64,000 bases of DNA from Myxococcales bacterium (GTDB lineage Bacteria > Myxococcota_A > Polyangia > Haliangiales > Haliangiaceae). The notes under the pieces were generated by a model, which did not search any database, was not told the origin of the DNA, and saw only the letters and a list, made by a program, of their open reading frames with translations. Below, piece by piece: positions 1 to 10,188 of this stretch. The stretch lies in the NCBI GenBank assembly GCA_028287115.1, contig JAQBQF010000247.1, forward strand, positions 1 through 64,000, given 5' to 3'. The position numbers and the translations under genes were made by a program. The first letter of the stretch is position 1, and each line of letters opens with the position of its first letter.

Positions 1-384
1 GAGCTCTTGCGGCGCGAGCGACTGGATGCCGATCGAGATCCGATTGACGCCCGCGGCGCGCCAGGCGGCGAGCCTTCCGGGCTCGCAGTCGGTCGGGTTG
101 GCCTCGAGCGTGATCTCGAGGTCGCCTGCGCGAACGCCGTAGTGCCCCACGATTCGATCGATCGCGGACGCCACACAGTCCGGGCGCCATAGCGAAGGCG
201 TGCCACCGCCGAAATAAATCGACACGAGGTTTCCCTGGAAATCAGGCGCACGCCGGCCCAGCTCGCCCGTGATCGCAGCGAGATAGCCGTCGTGATCCGG
301 AGCGCCGACCTCGACTGCGAAGTCGCAGTACGGGCAGAGCTTGCGGCACCACGGGTAGTGGATGTAGACGCCTAGGTCCGAGAT
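1..384 (-). CDS. hemW: HemW-type radical SAM protein (partial, N-terminal part)
   Basis: The visible 125 or so residues are the N-terminus of a radical SAM enzyme; the rest lies beyond the left edge. The frame reads [18 protein letters not shown], giving the CX3CX2C cluster motif within about 20 residues of the N-terminus, followed by YFGGGTPS and a GIQSL segment, all typical of HemW (formerly called oxygen-independent coproporphyrinogen oxidase-like, now a haem chaperone). No ATG, GTG or TTG exists between the in-frame TAG (396..394) and the cluster motif, so the start is probably a rare ATT (393..391) or ATC (384..382). The start region overlaps the divergent cysteine desulfurase start codon at 383. 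Family assignment is good; the start is uncertain. Confidence 0.85.
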   Translation of the reverse strand, partial: MSDLGVYIHYPWCRKLCPYCDFAVEVGAPDHDGYLAAITGELGRRAPDFQGNLVSIYFGGGTPSLWRPDCVASAIDRIVGHYGVRAGDLEITLEANPTDCEPGRLAAWRAAGVNRISIGIQSLAPQEL

Positions 385-1522
385 GAACCCAATCTACCTC
401 GACAATGCCGCTTCGACCCGGGTCTCCGACGAGGTCCACGCCTTGATGACCGAGGTGACGCGCACCGCGTGGGGAAATCCCAGCTCGCACCATCCGCAGG
501 GCGCCGCCGCGCGCGGCTACATCGAGGCGGCCCGAACGCGCCTCCTCGCAGCGCTCGGCGATCGGGGCACCGGCGATGTCGTCTGGACCTCCGGCTGCAG
601 CGAAGCCAACGCGCTCGCCGTGCTCGGTGCCGCCCGCGTCCGCACCGGCAGGCTCGTGATGTCGACGCTCGAGCATCCGGCGATCGGGACGCTCGGCGAT
701 CGGCTCGCCGCGGAGGGTCGCGACGTCGTCCGGATCGCGCCGGGTCCCGATGGCGTGCTCGATGCCGACGAGGTCGCCGAGGCCGCGGCGACTGCCGCGG
801 TCGTGTCGATCGTGATGGTCCAGAACGAGATCGGCGTCGTCCAACCGATCGCTTCGATCGTAGCCGCGATCCGCACCCGGTCGACAAGCTCTCCCTCGAG
901 CTGTCATATCCACATCGATGGCGCGCAGGCGCTCGGCAAGGTCCCGATCGACGTCGCCGCGCTCGGAATCGATTCGCTGTCGATCGCCGGCCACAAGCTG
1001 CACGGTCCGAAAGGCACCGGCGCGTTGTGGCTCCGGAAGGCCGCATCGATCGAACCCCTGTGGGTCGGCGGCGGACAGCAGCGCGGCCTGCGCGGCGGAA
1101 CGCAGGATGCGCCCGGCGCCGCCGGACTCGGGCTCGCGGCCGAACGCGCGGTCGCTGCACGGACCACGGCGCGGACGCGGTGGCTCGAGCTCTCCGCTCG
1201 TGTCACGAGCGCGTTGCCCGCGGGCATCGTGCGCCAGCTCGTTCCCGATCATCGCCGGGCGCCGCACATCCTCGCGCTCGCGGTCTCCGGCGTGCCGGCC
1301 GAGGCGCTGCGCAACGTGCTGTCGAGTCGCGGCGTGTACATCTCGACGGGGTCCGCGTGCGCCGATGGCGACTCGAAGCCCTCGGTCGCGCTCACCGCGA
1401 TCGGCCTGCCGCAAGACGCGGGCATGGTGCGCCTCAGCTTCGCGCTCGACACCAAGCATGAAGAAGTCGACGAGGCGACGAAGATCCTCGCCGCGGCGAT
1501 TCGCGACTTGACGAAGGCTTAG
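383..1522 (+). CDS. Cysteine desulfurase (NifS/IscS-like, stand-alone)
   Basis: 379-residue PLP enzyme that would take sulfur from cysteine to form an enzyme persulfide. Visible motifs are YLDNAAST at the N-terminus, [20 protein letters not shown], the PLP lysine in [12 protein letters not shown] (about residue 205) and the active cysteine in [10 protein letters not shown] (about residue 325). It is shorter than the isc-operon IscS at 48985-50244 and clearly a different subfamily, with no scaffold gene next to it. It lies divergently to hemW and convergent with the AgmX-like gene. Its sulfur acceptor (tRNA thiolation or Fe-S assembly) cannot be told from sequence. Confidence 0.9.
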   Translation: MNPIYLDNAASTRVSDEVHALMTEVTRTAWGNPSSHHPQGAAARGYIEAARTRLLAALGDRGTGDVVWTSGCSEANALAVLGAARVRTGRLVMSTLEHPAIGTLGDRLAAEGRDVVRIAPGPDGVLDADEVAEAAATAAVVSIVMVQNEIGVVQPIASIVAAIRTRSTSSPSSCHIHIDGAQALGKVPIDVAALGIDSLSIAGHKLHGPKGTGALWLRKAASIEPLWVGGGQQRGLRGGTQDAPGAAGLGLAAERAVAARTTARTRWLELSARVTSALPAGIVRQLVPDHRRAPHILALAVSGVPAEALRNVLSSRGVYISTGSACADGDSKPSVALTAIGLPQDAGMVRLSFALDTKHEEVDEATKILAAAIRDLTKA

Positions 1523-1526
1523 GGCT

Positions 1527-3422
1527 CTAGCCGCTCGAGAACGCGAGCGAGAACCGGTACGTGCCGCCGGGCGAGACGCGGAACTTCCAGCCTTTGATGC
1601 GTGCGACGAGACACTTGCCGAGCGCATCGGCGCCGTGCTCGGAGAGCTGGACATCGGTGACGAGGCCGTCTTTGTCGACCGAGAGCGTCACCGCGATCTT
1701 CTTGAGGTCGCCGATCTCGATCCCGAGCGCACCCTTCTGCGCACGCATGTAGCAGCGGCGCGTGCCGTCGCCTTGCTTGGCCGCCATGTCTTCGATCTCC
1801 GACGCTTCGAGTCTCTTGAGCGTCGGATCGGTCGCCACCTCGGGAATCTCCGCGCTGCCTTTTCCCGTCGACACGCGGGGCCCGCAAAACGGCGGACAGG
1901 TGCGCCTGACGACGACCGGGGCGCTCGAGCCAGAACCGGGCCCGTTGTCCGTCTGGCCGCGTCTGATGTCTTCGGGACGCGACGTGTCGATCTTGCTCGA
2001 GTGTCCGAGCCCCATCGGGAGGTCGTCGTTGCCACTCGACGTGACGAGTAGGATCACCGCGCCCGTGACACCGAGCAGCAAGACCGCCGCAAACGCGAGC
2101 AGCATGATCGTCCCGCGGCGTTGGGCGACGGCAGGTGCAGCGAGCACGCTCTCTCCGGCCTGATCGAGGAGCGGCGGACCGAGCGCAGTCTCGGCCTGCG
2201 GGGCGCCGAGCGGACCGAGCTCGGCGCTGCTGATGCGCGCCACGGCGCCGGTGCCGCCGCGGAGGGGTGCGCGCGCGACCTTGCGCGGCCCGCCCGGCCT
2301 CGCGAGATCGGCGAGGTTGACGACGCGCGACACCTCGCCGATGTCGAGGTTGTCGTCATCCTCGAGGGCATCCGCGACACTCTGCGGCATTGGCCTTGGC
2401 ACTGGCATTCGGTCCGGTGCGACGGCGGCTGCTCGCGCGCCATTGATGGCGGATCCCGAGCCCGGGAACCTACTGTTGCCAGGCGCCGGGTCGCGCTCGA
2501 ACGCTCGCTTGGCAGCGACGGGCTCTGCGGTCGTCGCGACCTCTTCGTTGAACACCGGCGTCTCGACCGCGGTCAACGAATCGCCCACGCCGTCGTCGCT
2601 CGCATCGAACGCAGCGGCGAGCGCAGCCGCACCGGCGGTCAGCCCGACACCGGGGACGGTCCCCGCGCGCTGGGCGGGCTTTGCCGCGGCAGCTGCAGGA
2701 ACCGAGGCGGTGCCCTTTGCCGTGGGTTGTGGCTTGGCGGCCAACGGGATCGCCGGTGCCGCGGAGCCGTTGGTCTTGGCGATCGCCGCGCCCTTCACCG
2801 TCGCTGCAGAGCCGATCGGAGGCAACGCGACCTTGGGATCGCTCGCCTTCTCGAGCGACGCCATCGTCGCCGCGAACAGCGGCTTGGGGTCTTCTTCGGC
2901 GGGTTGCGCGCGCAATCCTCCGCCACCGACGCGCGGCAGCGGTGGTGGCGCTTGCGGCGCCGGCGGCTTCTTGCGTAGGTTGCGAAAGTGGCTGACCTTG
3001 TCGACGGGCAGCCAATCATCGAAACCTTCACTCCAGCAGTGAAGATCCGCGTCCCACGCCTTCGAGCCGACCCAGCGCTGCGCATCGGCGAGCGAGAACG
3101 GGCCCGCCTGATCGCCGTCGATCGACACGTACCACTCCTCCTCGAGGGCGGCCGGCGGCTTGGTCATCTGGTTCGCGAAAGCAGCGCCGAGCGCGCCCGG
3201 GGTTCCGTTGCCCGCCATCGTGGTGTACGAGGCGTTCGGCGCCGCGGTCGTCGGTCGTCCTCGGCGCGCCGCGACGTCGTCCACGGCACCTTCGTCCGTC
3301 ATCCCCTCACGAACCGTGATGACGTTGGCGCAGTTCTTACAGCGGATCTTGAGGATCTTGCCGCGTACGCGATCGTCCCCGATCGAATACCGAGTCTTGC
3401 AGCGGTCGCACAGGAACTTCAC
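1527..3422 (-). CDS. AgmX/GltJ-like protein: zinc ribbon, GYF domain, TM helix, TonB-like C-terminus
   Basis: 631 residues from a GTG start preceded by a purine-rich GGGGGGAACGAGG. Order of parts: an MJ0042-type zinc ribbon at residues 1-30 (CDRCKTRYSIGDDRV then CKNC), a GYF_2-type domain near residues 90-140 (EEWYVSIDGDQAGPFS, SEGFDDWLPV), a long Ala/Pro-rich linker, one membrane helix near 435-460 (MLLAFAAVLLLGVTGAVILL) and a C-terminal TonB-like domain beginning at RRCYMRAQKG. This is the architecture of Myxococcus AgmX/GltJ, an inner-membrane gliding-motility protein whose cytoplasmic zinc ribbon and GYF domains control adhesion complexes. Myxobacteria hold several such proteins, and no other motility gene is in this window, so the exact role is inferred only from architecture. 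Confidence 0.8.
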   Translation of the reverse strand: MKFLCDRCKTRYSIGDDRVRGKILKIRCKNCANVITVREGMTDEGAVDDVAARRGRPTTAAPNASYTTMAGNGTPGALGAAFANQMTKPPAALEEEWYVSIDGDQAGPFSLADAQRWVGSKAWDADLHCWSEGFDDWLPVDKVSHFRNLRKKPPAPQAPPPLPRVGGGGLRAQPAEEDPKPLFAATMASLEKASDPKVALPPIGSAATVKGAAIAKTNGSAAPAIPLAAKPQPTAKGTASVPAAAAAKPAQRAGTVPGVGLTAGAAALAAAFDASDDGVGDSLTAVETPVFNEEVATTAEPVAAKRAFERDPAPGNSRFPGSGSAINGARAAAVAPDRMPVPRPMPQSVADALEDDDNLDIGEVSRVVNLADLARPGGPRKVARAPLRGGTGAVARISSAELGPLGAPQAETALGPPLLDQAGESVLAAPAVAQRRGTIMLLAFAAVLLLGVTGAVILLVTSSGNDDLPMGLGHSSKIDTSRPEDIRRGQTDNGPGSGSSAPVVVRRTCPPFCGPRVSTGKGSAEIPEVATDPTLKRLEASEIEDMAAKQGDGTRRCYMRAQKGALGIEIGDLKKIAVTLSVDKDGLVTDVQLSEHGADALGKCLVARIKGWKFRVSPGGTYRFSLAFSSG

Positions 3423-3580
3423 GCCTCGTTCCCCCCGGAACGGACGACACACACCGGGTGCGTGACCTGGCCATACGCGCAGCGCGACACGAGGCTCTAT
3501 TCTGCCGAAAAAACTCAGTCGCCGCAAAGGGCTAGGATGCCGTAGGACCCTGCCGACCCCACAAGTCGGTCGGTTGTTGG

Positions 3581-4728
3581 CTAGCGAGGCGGTCGATCGG
3601 GGTTCATCGCAGCATCCTCACCACTGGATGCATCCGGTGTTCCCGCATCGGGAGCCTCGAAAGGCGCGGACTTAGCGTGCCTTCGCGGTACAGAAACGGG
3701 CGAGATCACGACCACGTCGTGAATCTTGTCGGCGATCCTCGTGGTGAGGAGACCTCCGACCTCGATCGTATCTAGACGACTTGTCAGCTCGAGATAAAGG
3801 TCGAGATCGCCCAACTCGGCACCGATCCAACGGGCGCTGGCGGCCGTGAGCTGATAGAGGGGCGACGGCTCGACCGCCTTCACCAGGCGCGATCCCTCGA
3901 GGCGATAGGCCAGCAACGTCCAGCCTCGTTGCTGGGGATCTGCAGTGCGCGCGATCGCGACCAGCTCGTCGCGGCCATCGGTCGGATTGCGAAGCGGCGC
4001 GACGTAGACGAGCCCCGGCACGCGTGTCGCGACGATGACCTTCTCGGACTCCGCCGAACGCACGACGATGTCATCGCCTTCGTAGGCGACGAGTTCGCCT
4101 CCTCCGAGACACGCGCCGATCCGTTTGGTCTCGGGTTCAGGCGTTGGCCGCGTACAGGCACTCTCCGCCGACGCGTCCTTGGCGTGCGGTGCCTCCGGAT
4201 CGGCGATCACGACGAGCGCGACGACATGATCGCCGTCGAGCACCGCGCGCGCGTTGCGCATCCCGGTCGATGCAACGAGCCGCGGATCGCGGGCGTGATC
4301 GGGTTCTCCGAGCGGTGCACCGAGCGCGTGCGTCAGCTCCGCTCGCGTCGAGCCGACATGAACGCCGGATTCGGTGCGCGCCACCTCCGGACCGATGACC
4401 GCGATGAAGCTCGCTTTCCCGAGCGGCTCGCCGCCGATCAAGATCTCCTCGTTCTCGGCGCGGAGCAGGCTCTGATGAACGACGCCCGGAATGTCGAGGG
4501 TCGCGATCCGCGGTCCCGACGGCAGCTGCTCGAGGAGCTCGGCGAGCGAGGCTTTCAAGCGATACGGTCCGACGCCATCGGCGCGAATCGCATGAGGCGG
4601 CAGCGGCCTGACGCGTCCGGAGGGCGGCTCGATCACCCGGCGCTGGCGCTCCGGCTCGGGGTCGCGCTTGACCTCGGGCTTGCTCCGGTCCGAGCACGAG
4701 CACAACACCAACAAGAGCAGCGCGATCT

Positions 4729-4732
<4 letters not shown>
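3581..4732 (-). CDS. Putative lipoprotein, unknown function
   Basis: 383 residues from a GTG that overlaps the kinase stop as GTGA, so it is probably translated by coupling to the upstream Ser/Thr kinase. The N-terminus KIALLLLVLCSCS is a lipoprotein-like signal with a cysteine at the end of the hydrophobic stretch, though the lipobox is not perfect. The body has no motif I recognise; it contains GVGPYRLKASLAELLEQLP, a pattern seen in extracytoplasmic proteins, and ends in an Asp/Pro-rich tail. An earlier start would add a low-complexity Arg-rich stretch that is only the kinase gene read out of frame. Confidence 0.7.
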
Positions 4733-6231
<1,499 letters not shown>

Positions 6232-6241
6232 CGCGGCCGCC

Positions 6242-7300
6242 TCATCGCGCTCGCTCCGCGCTCGGGACAGGCGATCCTGCCGCGGCTTGCGCGGCGAGCG
6301 TGCCCTCGATCGCGGCGCGCGCGAGGCTCGGCTCCGGCGGTAACGGTGCCACCTCGCCGACAGGCTCCGGATCGCCGACGAATGCCGCGAGCGTCGCGGA
6401 CATCCCGCCGGCGAGCCCGTCGAGATCGTAGCCGCCTTCGAGGACGGCGGCGATCCGCCCACCCGACCAGCGATCGGCGGCGTAGCGCAGGCGGCGCGCC
6501 ATCGCCGCGAACCCCGCGTGGGTCACGCGCATGCCGGCGAGCGGATCGTGCTCGAACGCATCGAAGCCGGCCGACACCAACACGAGATCGGGCGCGAACT
6601 TTTGCAGCGCCGGCATGAACACGTGATCGAACACGGCGGCGTAGTCCGCATCGCGCGAGCCGCTCGGCAGACCGACGTTGATCGTGGCGCCTCGCGCTTG
6701 GTCGCCGCCGACCTCGTTCGCGGCACCGGTGCCCGGGTAGTACGGGAACTGGTGGACCGACATGTACAGCACGTTCGGATCGTTCCAGAAGATGTCTTGC
6801 GTGCCGTTGCCGTGGTGCACATCCCAATCGACGATCGCGACGCGCGCGGCACCCGCGGCACGAGCCGCTGCGGCCGCAACCGCGACGTTATTGAGCAGGC
6901 AAAAGCCCATCGCTCGATCGTGCGTCGCGTGGTGGCCCGGAGGCCTGACGACCGCGATCCCCGTCGAGAACTCGCCCGCGAGCACGCGCTTCGCCAGATC
7001 GCTGACCGATCCCGCCGCGGTCCGGGCGGCATCCCAGGTCCCCGGCGAGAAGTACGTGTCGGCATCGATCCAGCCGGACTTGCCGGGCACCGTTTGTTCG
7101 AGCCGCGTCAGATAGGCCGCGTCGTGCACGGCGACGAGCTCTGCGTCACTCGCGACGCGCGTTGCGAGGTGCGTGCCTCGTGACGCGATTCCTGCGGCCA
7201 CGAGCGCATCTCGGACCGCCTCGACTCGCGCCGGACGCTCGGGATGTCCCGACGGTGCGCGATGTTGGACGAAGATCTCGTCGAGGACGTAGCCGAGCAT
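6242..7300 (-). CDS. Histone deacetylase family / AcuC-like amidohydrolase
   Basis: 352 residues with the class I/II histone-deacetylase fold signatures: HPERPARVEAV near the N-terminus, RPPGHHATHDRAMGFCLLNN, the zinc-site stretch DWDVHHGNGTQD, SVHQFPYYPGTG, SAGFDAFEHDPL and EGGYDLDGL. The paired HH and the metal Asp/His/Asp residues are present, so it should be an active zinc hydrolase acting on acetyl-lysine, acetyl-polyamines or a related amide. Its ATG follows the gpsA stop directly (TGAATG). Being between gpsA and a kinase gives no clear substrate clue. Confidence 0.92.
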   Translation of the reverse strand: MLGYVLDEIFVQHRAPSGHPERPARVEAVRDALVAAGIASRGTHLATRVASDAELVAVHDAAYLTRLEQTVPGKSGWIDADTYFSPGTWDAARTAAGSVSDLAKRVLAGEFSTGIAVVRPPGHHATHDRAMGFCLLNNVAVAAAAARAAGAARVAIVDWDVHHGNGTQDIFWNDPNVLYMSVHQFPYYPGTGAANEVGGDQARGATINVGLPSGSRDADYAAVFDHVFMPALQKFAPDLVLVSAGFDAFEHDPLAGMRVTHAGFAAMARRLRYAADRWSGGRIAAVLEGGYDLDGLAGGMSATLAAFVGDPEPVGEVAPLPPEPSLARAAIEGTLAAQAAAGSPVPSAERAR

Positions 7301-8311
7301 TCAGTCGCGTTCCGAACGTGCGGGGCGGGACAGGAGCATCGTGATCGCGTCCCGGACCGGTACACCTTGATGAATGATCGCGTACATGGTGTCGATGATC
7401 GGCGCGTCGATCTTCATCTTCGCGCTCAGCTCTTTGGCGACCTTGGCGGTCTTGACGCCCTCGGCGACCTGCCGCATCTCGCCGAGGATGTCGGCCATCT
7501 TCTTGCCCTGGCCGAGCGCGAGCCCGACGCGACGATTCCGCGACGCATCGCCCGAGCAGGTGAGCACCAGGTCACCCATGCCGGAGAGTCCCGCGAAGGT
7601 CAGTGGATGCGCACCGAGCGCGGTGCCGATCCGGGTGATCTCGGCGAGCCCGCGCGTGATCAGCGCGACGCGCGCGTTCGACCCGAGCCCGAGACCATCC
7701 GACACGCCCGCTCCGATCGCGATCACGTTCTTCAGCGCGCCGCCGATCAGCACGCCGGGCACGTCGTCGGTGCGATAGATCCGAAAGTGCAGCGTGGTCA
7801 GCGCTTCTTGTGCCGCGGTCGTCGTCGATTCGTCACGACCGGCAAGGACAATGGCCGCCGGGAGGCCGGCCGCGATCTCGTTCGCGAACGTCGGCCCCGA
7901 CAGATACGTCGCGCGCTTCGCCATGTGCGGCGAAAAGATCTCGTCGTAGATGCGATCGATCGTCGACAGCGTGCTCTCTTCGAGACCCTTCGACGCGTTG
8001 ATCACGATCGCGTCTGGGTCCATCCATTGCGCGGCACGGCCGAGCACGTCGCGAATGCCGTGCGAGGGCGTGACGCCGACGATGAACCGCTTGCCGCGGA
8101 CCGCGCGCTCGAGATCGGAGTCGACGCGCACCGTCTCCGGCAGGATATGGCCCGGCAGATAGCTCTGATTCGCGCGAGTCTCTTCCATCGCGGCGGCGGT
8201 CTCGGGATTGCGACACCACAGGCTGACGCGATGTCCCGCACGACCGAACAGCATCGCCAGGCAGCTTCCGTAGCTGCCGGCGCCGATCACGGCGATGTCC
8301 GAGGCGGTCAT
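7301..8311 (-). CDS. gpsA: Glycerol-3-phosphate dehydrogenase [NAD(P)+]
   Basis: About 335 residues. It reduces dihydroxyacetone phosphate to sn-glycerol 3-phosphate for phospholipid synthesis in the cytoplasm. The Rossmann motif IAVIGAGSYGSCLA starts at once, followed by NASKGLEE, the catalytic Lys region GGALKNVIAIGAG, and AGLSGMGDLVLTC with the conserved SRNRRVG. I prefer the ATG at 8311 because TACGGT lies 9 nt upstream like other -10 boxes in this window; a TTG at 8320 would add four residues. First gene of a minus-strand unit with the deacetylase, kinase and lipoprotein genes. Confidence 0.95.
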   Translation of the reverse strand: MTASDIAVIGAGSYGSCLAMLFGRAGHRVSLWCRNPETAAAMEETRANQSYLPGHILPETVRVDSDLERAVRGKRFIVGVTPSHGIRDVLGRAAQWMDPDAIVINASKGLEESTLSTIDRIYDEIFSPHMAKRATYLSGPTFANEIAAGLPAAIVLAGRDESTTTAAQEALTTLHFRIYRTDDVPGVLIGGALKNVIAIGAGVSDGLGLGSNARVALITRGLAEITRIGTALGAHPLTFAGLSGMGDLVLTCSGDASRNRRVGLALGQGKKMADILGEMRQVAEGVKTAKVAKELSAKMKIDAPIIDTMYAIIHQGVPVRDAITMLLSRPARSERD

Positions 8312-8406
8312 CCGCGCCAAACCGTATCACGATCTGGTCGAGGATCCGGAGGACCGCCGCTTGACTGTGCCCCCCTGCAATCCCGCCAATGTTACGATCG
8401 GAAGTG

Positions 8407-9288
8407 GTGTCGAACGCATGGTGGCTCGCGATTGCCTGCGGGGGATGCCTCGTCAAGCCGGCGGCCAACGGCGGTAATCCGACGTGTCAATCGTGGGGCT
8501 CGTTCGCGACCACGAAGCTCACCGAGCTCGACGCGCAGAGTATCGCGACCGGCAGCCCGTGGCTGTCGAGCGATGGACTCGAGATCTACTTCTCATCGAA
8601 CCGCGACCCGCTCGATAGCTCACACGTCCACCTGTACCGCGCATCGCGCGGCGGCCGTGACAAACCATTCGCCGCTCCGTTTCCGGTGTCGAGCATCAAT
8701 CTGTTCGGGACCGTCGACGACGATCCGTTCGTCGCGTCGAACGGCGATCTCTGGTTCTTCAGCAACCGCTGCGGCGGCATCGACGAATGCCTCTACGTTG
8801 CACAGGCATCCGGGATACCGGGCGCCTTCGAGGCCCCTCAACAGCTGCAGGCGTACGGCACCGCTCCGACGCTCACCGACGATCTACTGACCCTGATGTT
8901 CGCTCGGCCGCCGCCCGGTGCACACAGCGGTCGTCCCAAACAGATCGTGCGCGCAACGCGGACGGTCGCGGGAGACATGTTCGATGCACCGGTGCCCGTT
9001 CCCAACATCAATATCGGGACGGACGACCATTCGCCATCGATCAGCGGTGATGGCCACACGCTGGTGTTTGCGAGTGACGCGCTCGAGCCGGGCAGACTCC
9101 ATCTCTTCATGGCGACGGCCGATGCGACCGGCACCTTCGGGCAGCCCACCGCGATCATGGAGCTCGCGAAAGGTGGCGCGACCGATTCCGATCCGAGCCT
9201 GTCCGCCGACGGTACGATGCTGGCGTTTGCGTCCGACCGCGATGGCCAGTTCGATCTGTTCGTAGGCACGAGGACCTGCAACCCCTGA
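8407..9288 (+). CDS. PD40-type beta-propeller lipoprotein, copy 1
   Basis: About 293 residues from GTG (8407; 8404 is also possible). The N-terminus WWLAIACGGCLVKP is a lipoprotein-like signal that aligns with the next gene's AIAVFAGCLVKP, which supports this start. The body holds repeated blades of the WD40-like/PD40 (TolB-type) pattern: SPWLSSDGLEIYFSS, DDDPFVASNGDLWFFS, HSPSISGDGHTLVFAS, SDPSLSADGTMLAFAS. Such propellers bind protein or glycan ligands in the periplasm or at the outer membrane. No catalytic residues can be named. It is a tandem paralogue of the gene at 9344. Confidence 0.8.
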   Translation: MSNAWWLAIACGGCLVKPAANGGNPTCQSWGSFATTKLTELDAQSIATGSPWLSSDGLEIYFSSNRDPLDSSHVHLYRASRGGRDKPFAAPFPVSSINLFGTVDDDPFVASNGDLWFFSNRCGGIDECLYVAQASGIPGAFEAPQQLQAYGTAPTLTDDLLTLMFARPPPGAHSGRPKQIVRATRTVAGDMFDAPVPVPNINIGTDDHSPSISGDGHTLVFASDALEPGRLHLFMATADATGTFGQPTAIMELAKGGATDSDPSLSADGTMLAFASDRDGQFDLFVGTRTCNP

Positions 9289-9296
9289 GTCAGGCG

Positions 9297-9340
9297 CACC
9301 GAAATCGCGAAACGATGTTCCGCGATCGGTGTAACATCGT
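9297..9340 (+). promoter_or_regulatory. Two mutually exclusive hairpins between the paralogous propeller genes
   Basis: Stem A pairs 9297-9301 plus 9304-9309 with 9321-9331 (ATCGCG/CGCGAT and CACCG/CGGTG). Stem B pairs ACGATGTT (9312-9319) with AACATCGT (9333-9340), a perfect 8-bp stem ending 3 nt before the GTG at 9344. The two cannot form together. There is no T-run, so it is not a standard terminator. A -10-like TAACAT (9332-9337) also sits inside, so the symmetry could instead be an operator. Confidence 0.4.
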
Positions 9341-9343
9341 CGC

Positions 9344-10186
9344 GTGCGGAACTTGTGGGGGCTCGCGATCGCGGTCTTTGCCGGCTGTTTAGTAAAACCG
9401 CAACCGAGCAGCGTCACGACGGATGCGCCCTGCGCGATCCTCGGCCCGTGGGGCTCACCGGTGCAGCTCACCGGCACGTTCGATACGCCTGCGGGCGCGC
9501 GCAGCCCGTGGCTGTCCGCAAATGGCAACGAGCTGTGGTTTGCCAGGAGGCAGAGTCCGACGGACATCGACATCTTCCGCGCCGTGCGGGTCAACAACAC
9601 CTGGGGCCCCGCAGAGCCCGCGGTCAACGTCGATGATCCAAATCTGCAAGACAATCCATTCGTCTCCGATGACGGAATGACGATGTTCTACGACGCGGGA
9701 ACATCGACCACGGAGCAGATCCAGGAAGCGCAACGGCCCGCCGACGGCGTGACGTTCGGCGCACCGCGCCTTCATAGCGAGCTCAGTCACGGACGGATCG
9801 AACCGGCGCTCAGCAGAGATCAGCTGACGCTGTATTTCTCGAACGGCTCCTCGATCTATCGTGCGACGCGGACGGAACCGATGACGGATTTCCAGCCGCC
9901 GCAGCAGCTCGACAGCGGCGGCATCTCGATCGAGAGTCCGTCGATCGCGAGCGACGACACGACGCTGTACGTGACAGGCCACATCGGTGGCGGCACGTTG
10001 ATCTACACGGGCACGATCACGGGCGCCGCGATCACGGGGCTACAAACCCTGCCATTCGAGACGAGCGGGCTGTACTTCGACGCAACCGTCTCGCGTGACG
10101 GCAGGACGCTCGTCTTCGCCCACACCGACGACAGCACGGTGCCGGCACACCTCTGGTACGTCACGCGCGACTGCATCACCCAGTGA
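9344..10186 (+). CDS. PD40-type beta-propeller lipoprotein, copy 2
   Basis: 280 residues from GTG. Signal and lipobox are NLWGLAIAVFAGC, so it is predicted to be lipidated and exported. Blades match copy 1: SPWLSANGNELWFA, DNPFVSDDGMTMFYD, EPALSRDQLTLYFS, SPSIASDDTTLYVTG and DATVSRDGRTLVFA, each with the S-DG-L-F/Y core of PD40 repeats. The mature N-terminus has Cys in DAPCAILGPWGS, matching PTCQSWGS of copy 1, and both end with a Cys (RDCITQ, RTCNP), hinting at a disulfide that closes the propeller. Function unknown. Confidence 0.82.
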   Translation: MRNLWGLAIAVFAGCLVKPQPSSVTTDAPCAILGPWGSPVQLTGTFDTPAGARSPWLSANGNELWFARRQSPTDIDIFRAVRVNNTWGPAEPAVNVDDPNLQDNPFVSDDGMTMFYDAGTSTTEQIQEAQRPADGVTFGAPRLHSELSHGRIEPALSRDQLTLYFSNGSSIYRATRTEPMTDFQPPQQLDSGGISIESPSIASDDTTLYVTGHIGGGTLIYTGTITGAAITGLQTLPFETSGLYFDATVSRDGRTLVFAHTDDSTVPAHLWYVTRDCITQ

Positions 10187-10188
10187 TG

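Noticed and set aside
242-1654. A 470-codon open frame on the minus strand across the cysteine desulfurase gene
   Set aside because: Arg/Ala/Gly-rich sequence without family motifs. High GC keeps antisense frames open; the plus strand has clear PLP-enzyme motifs.
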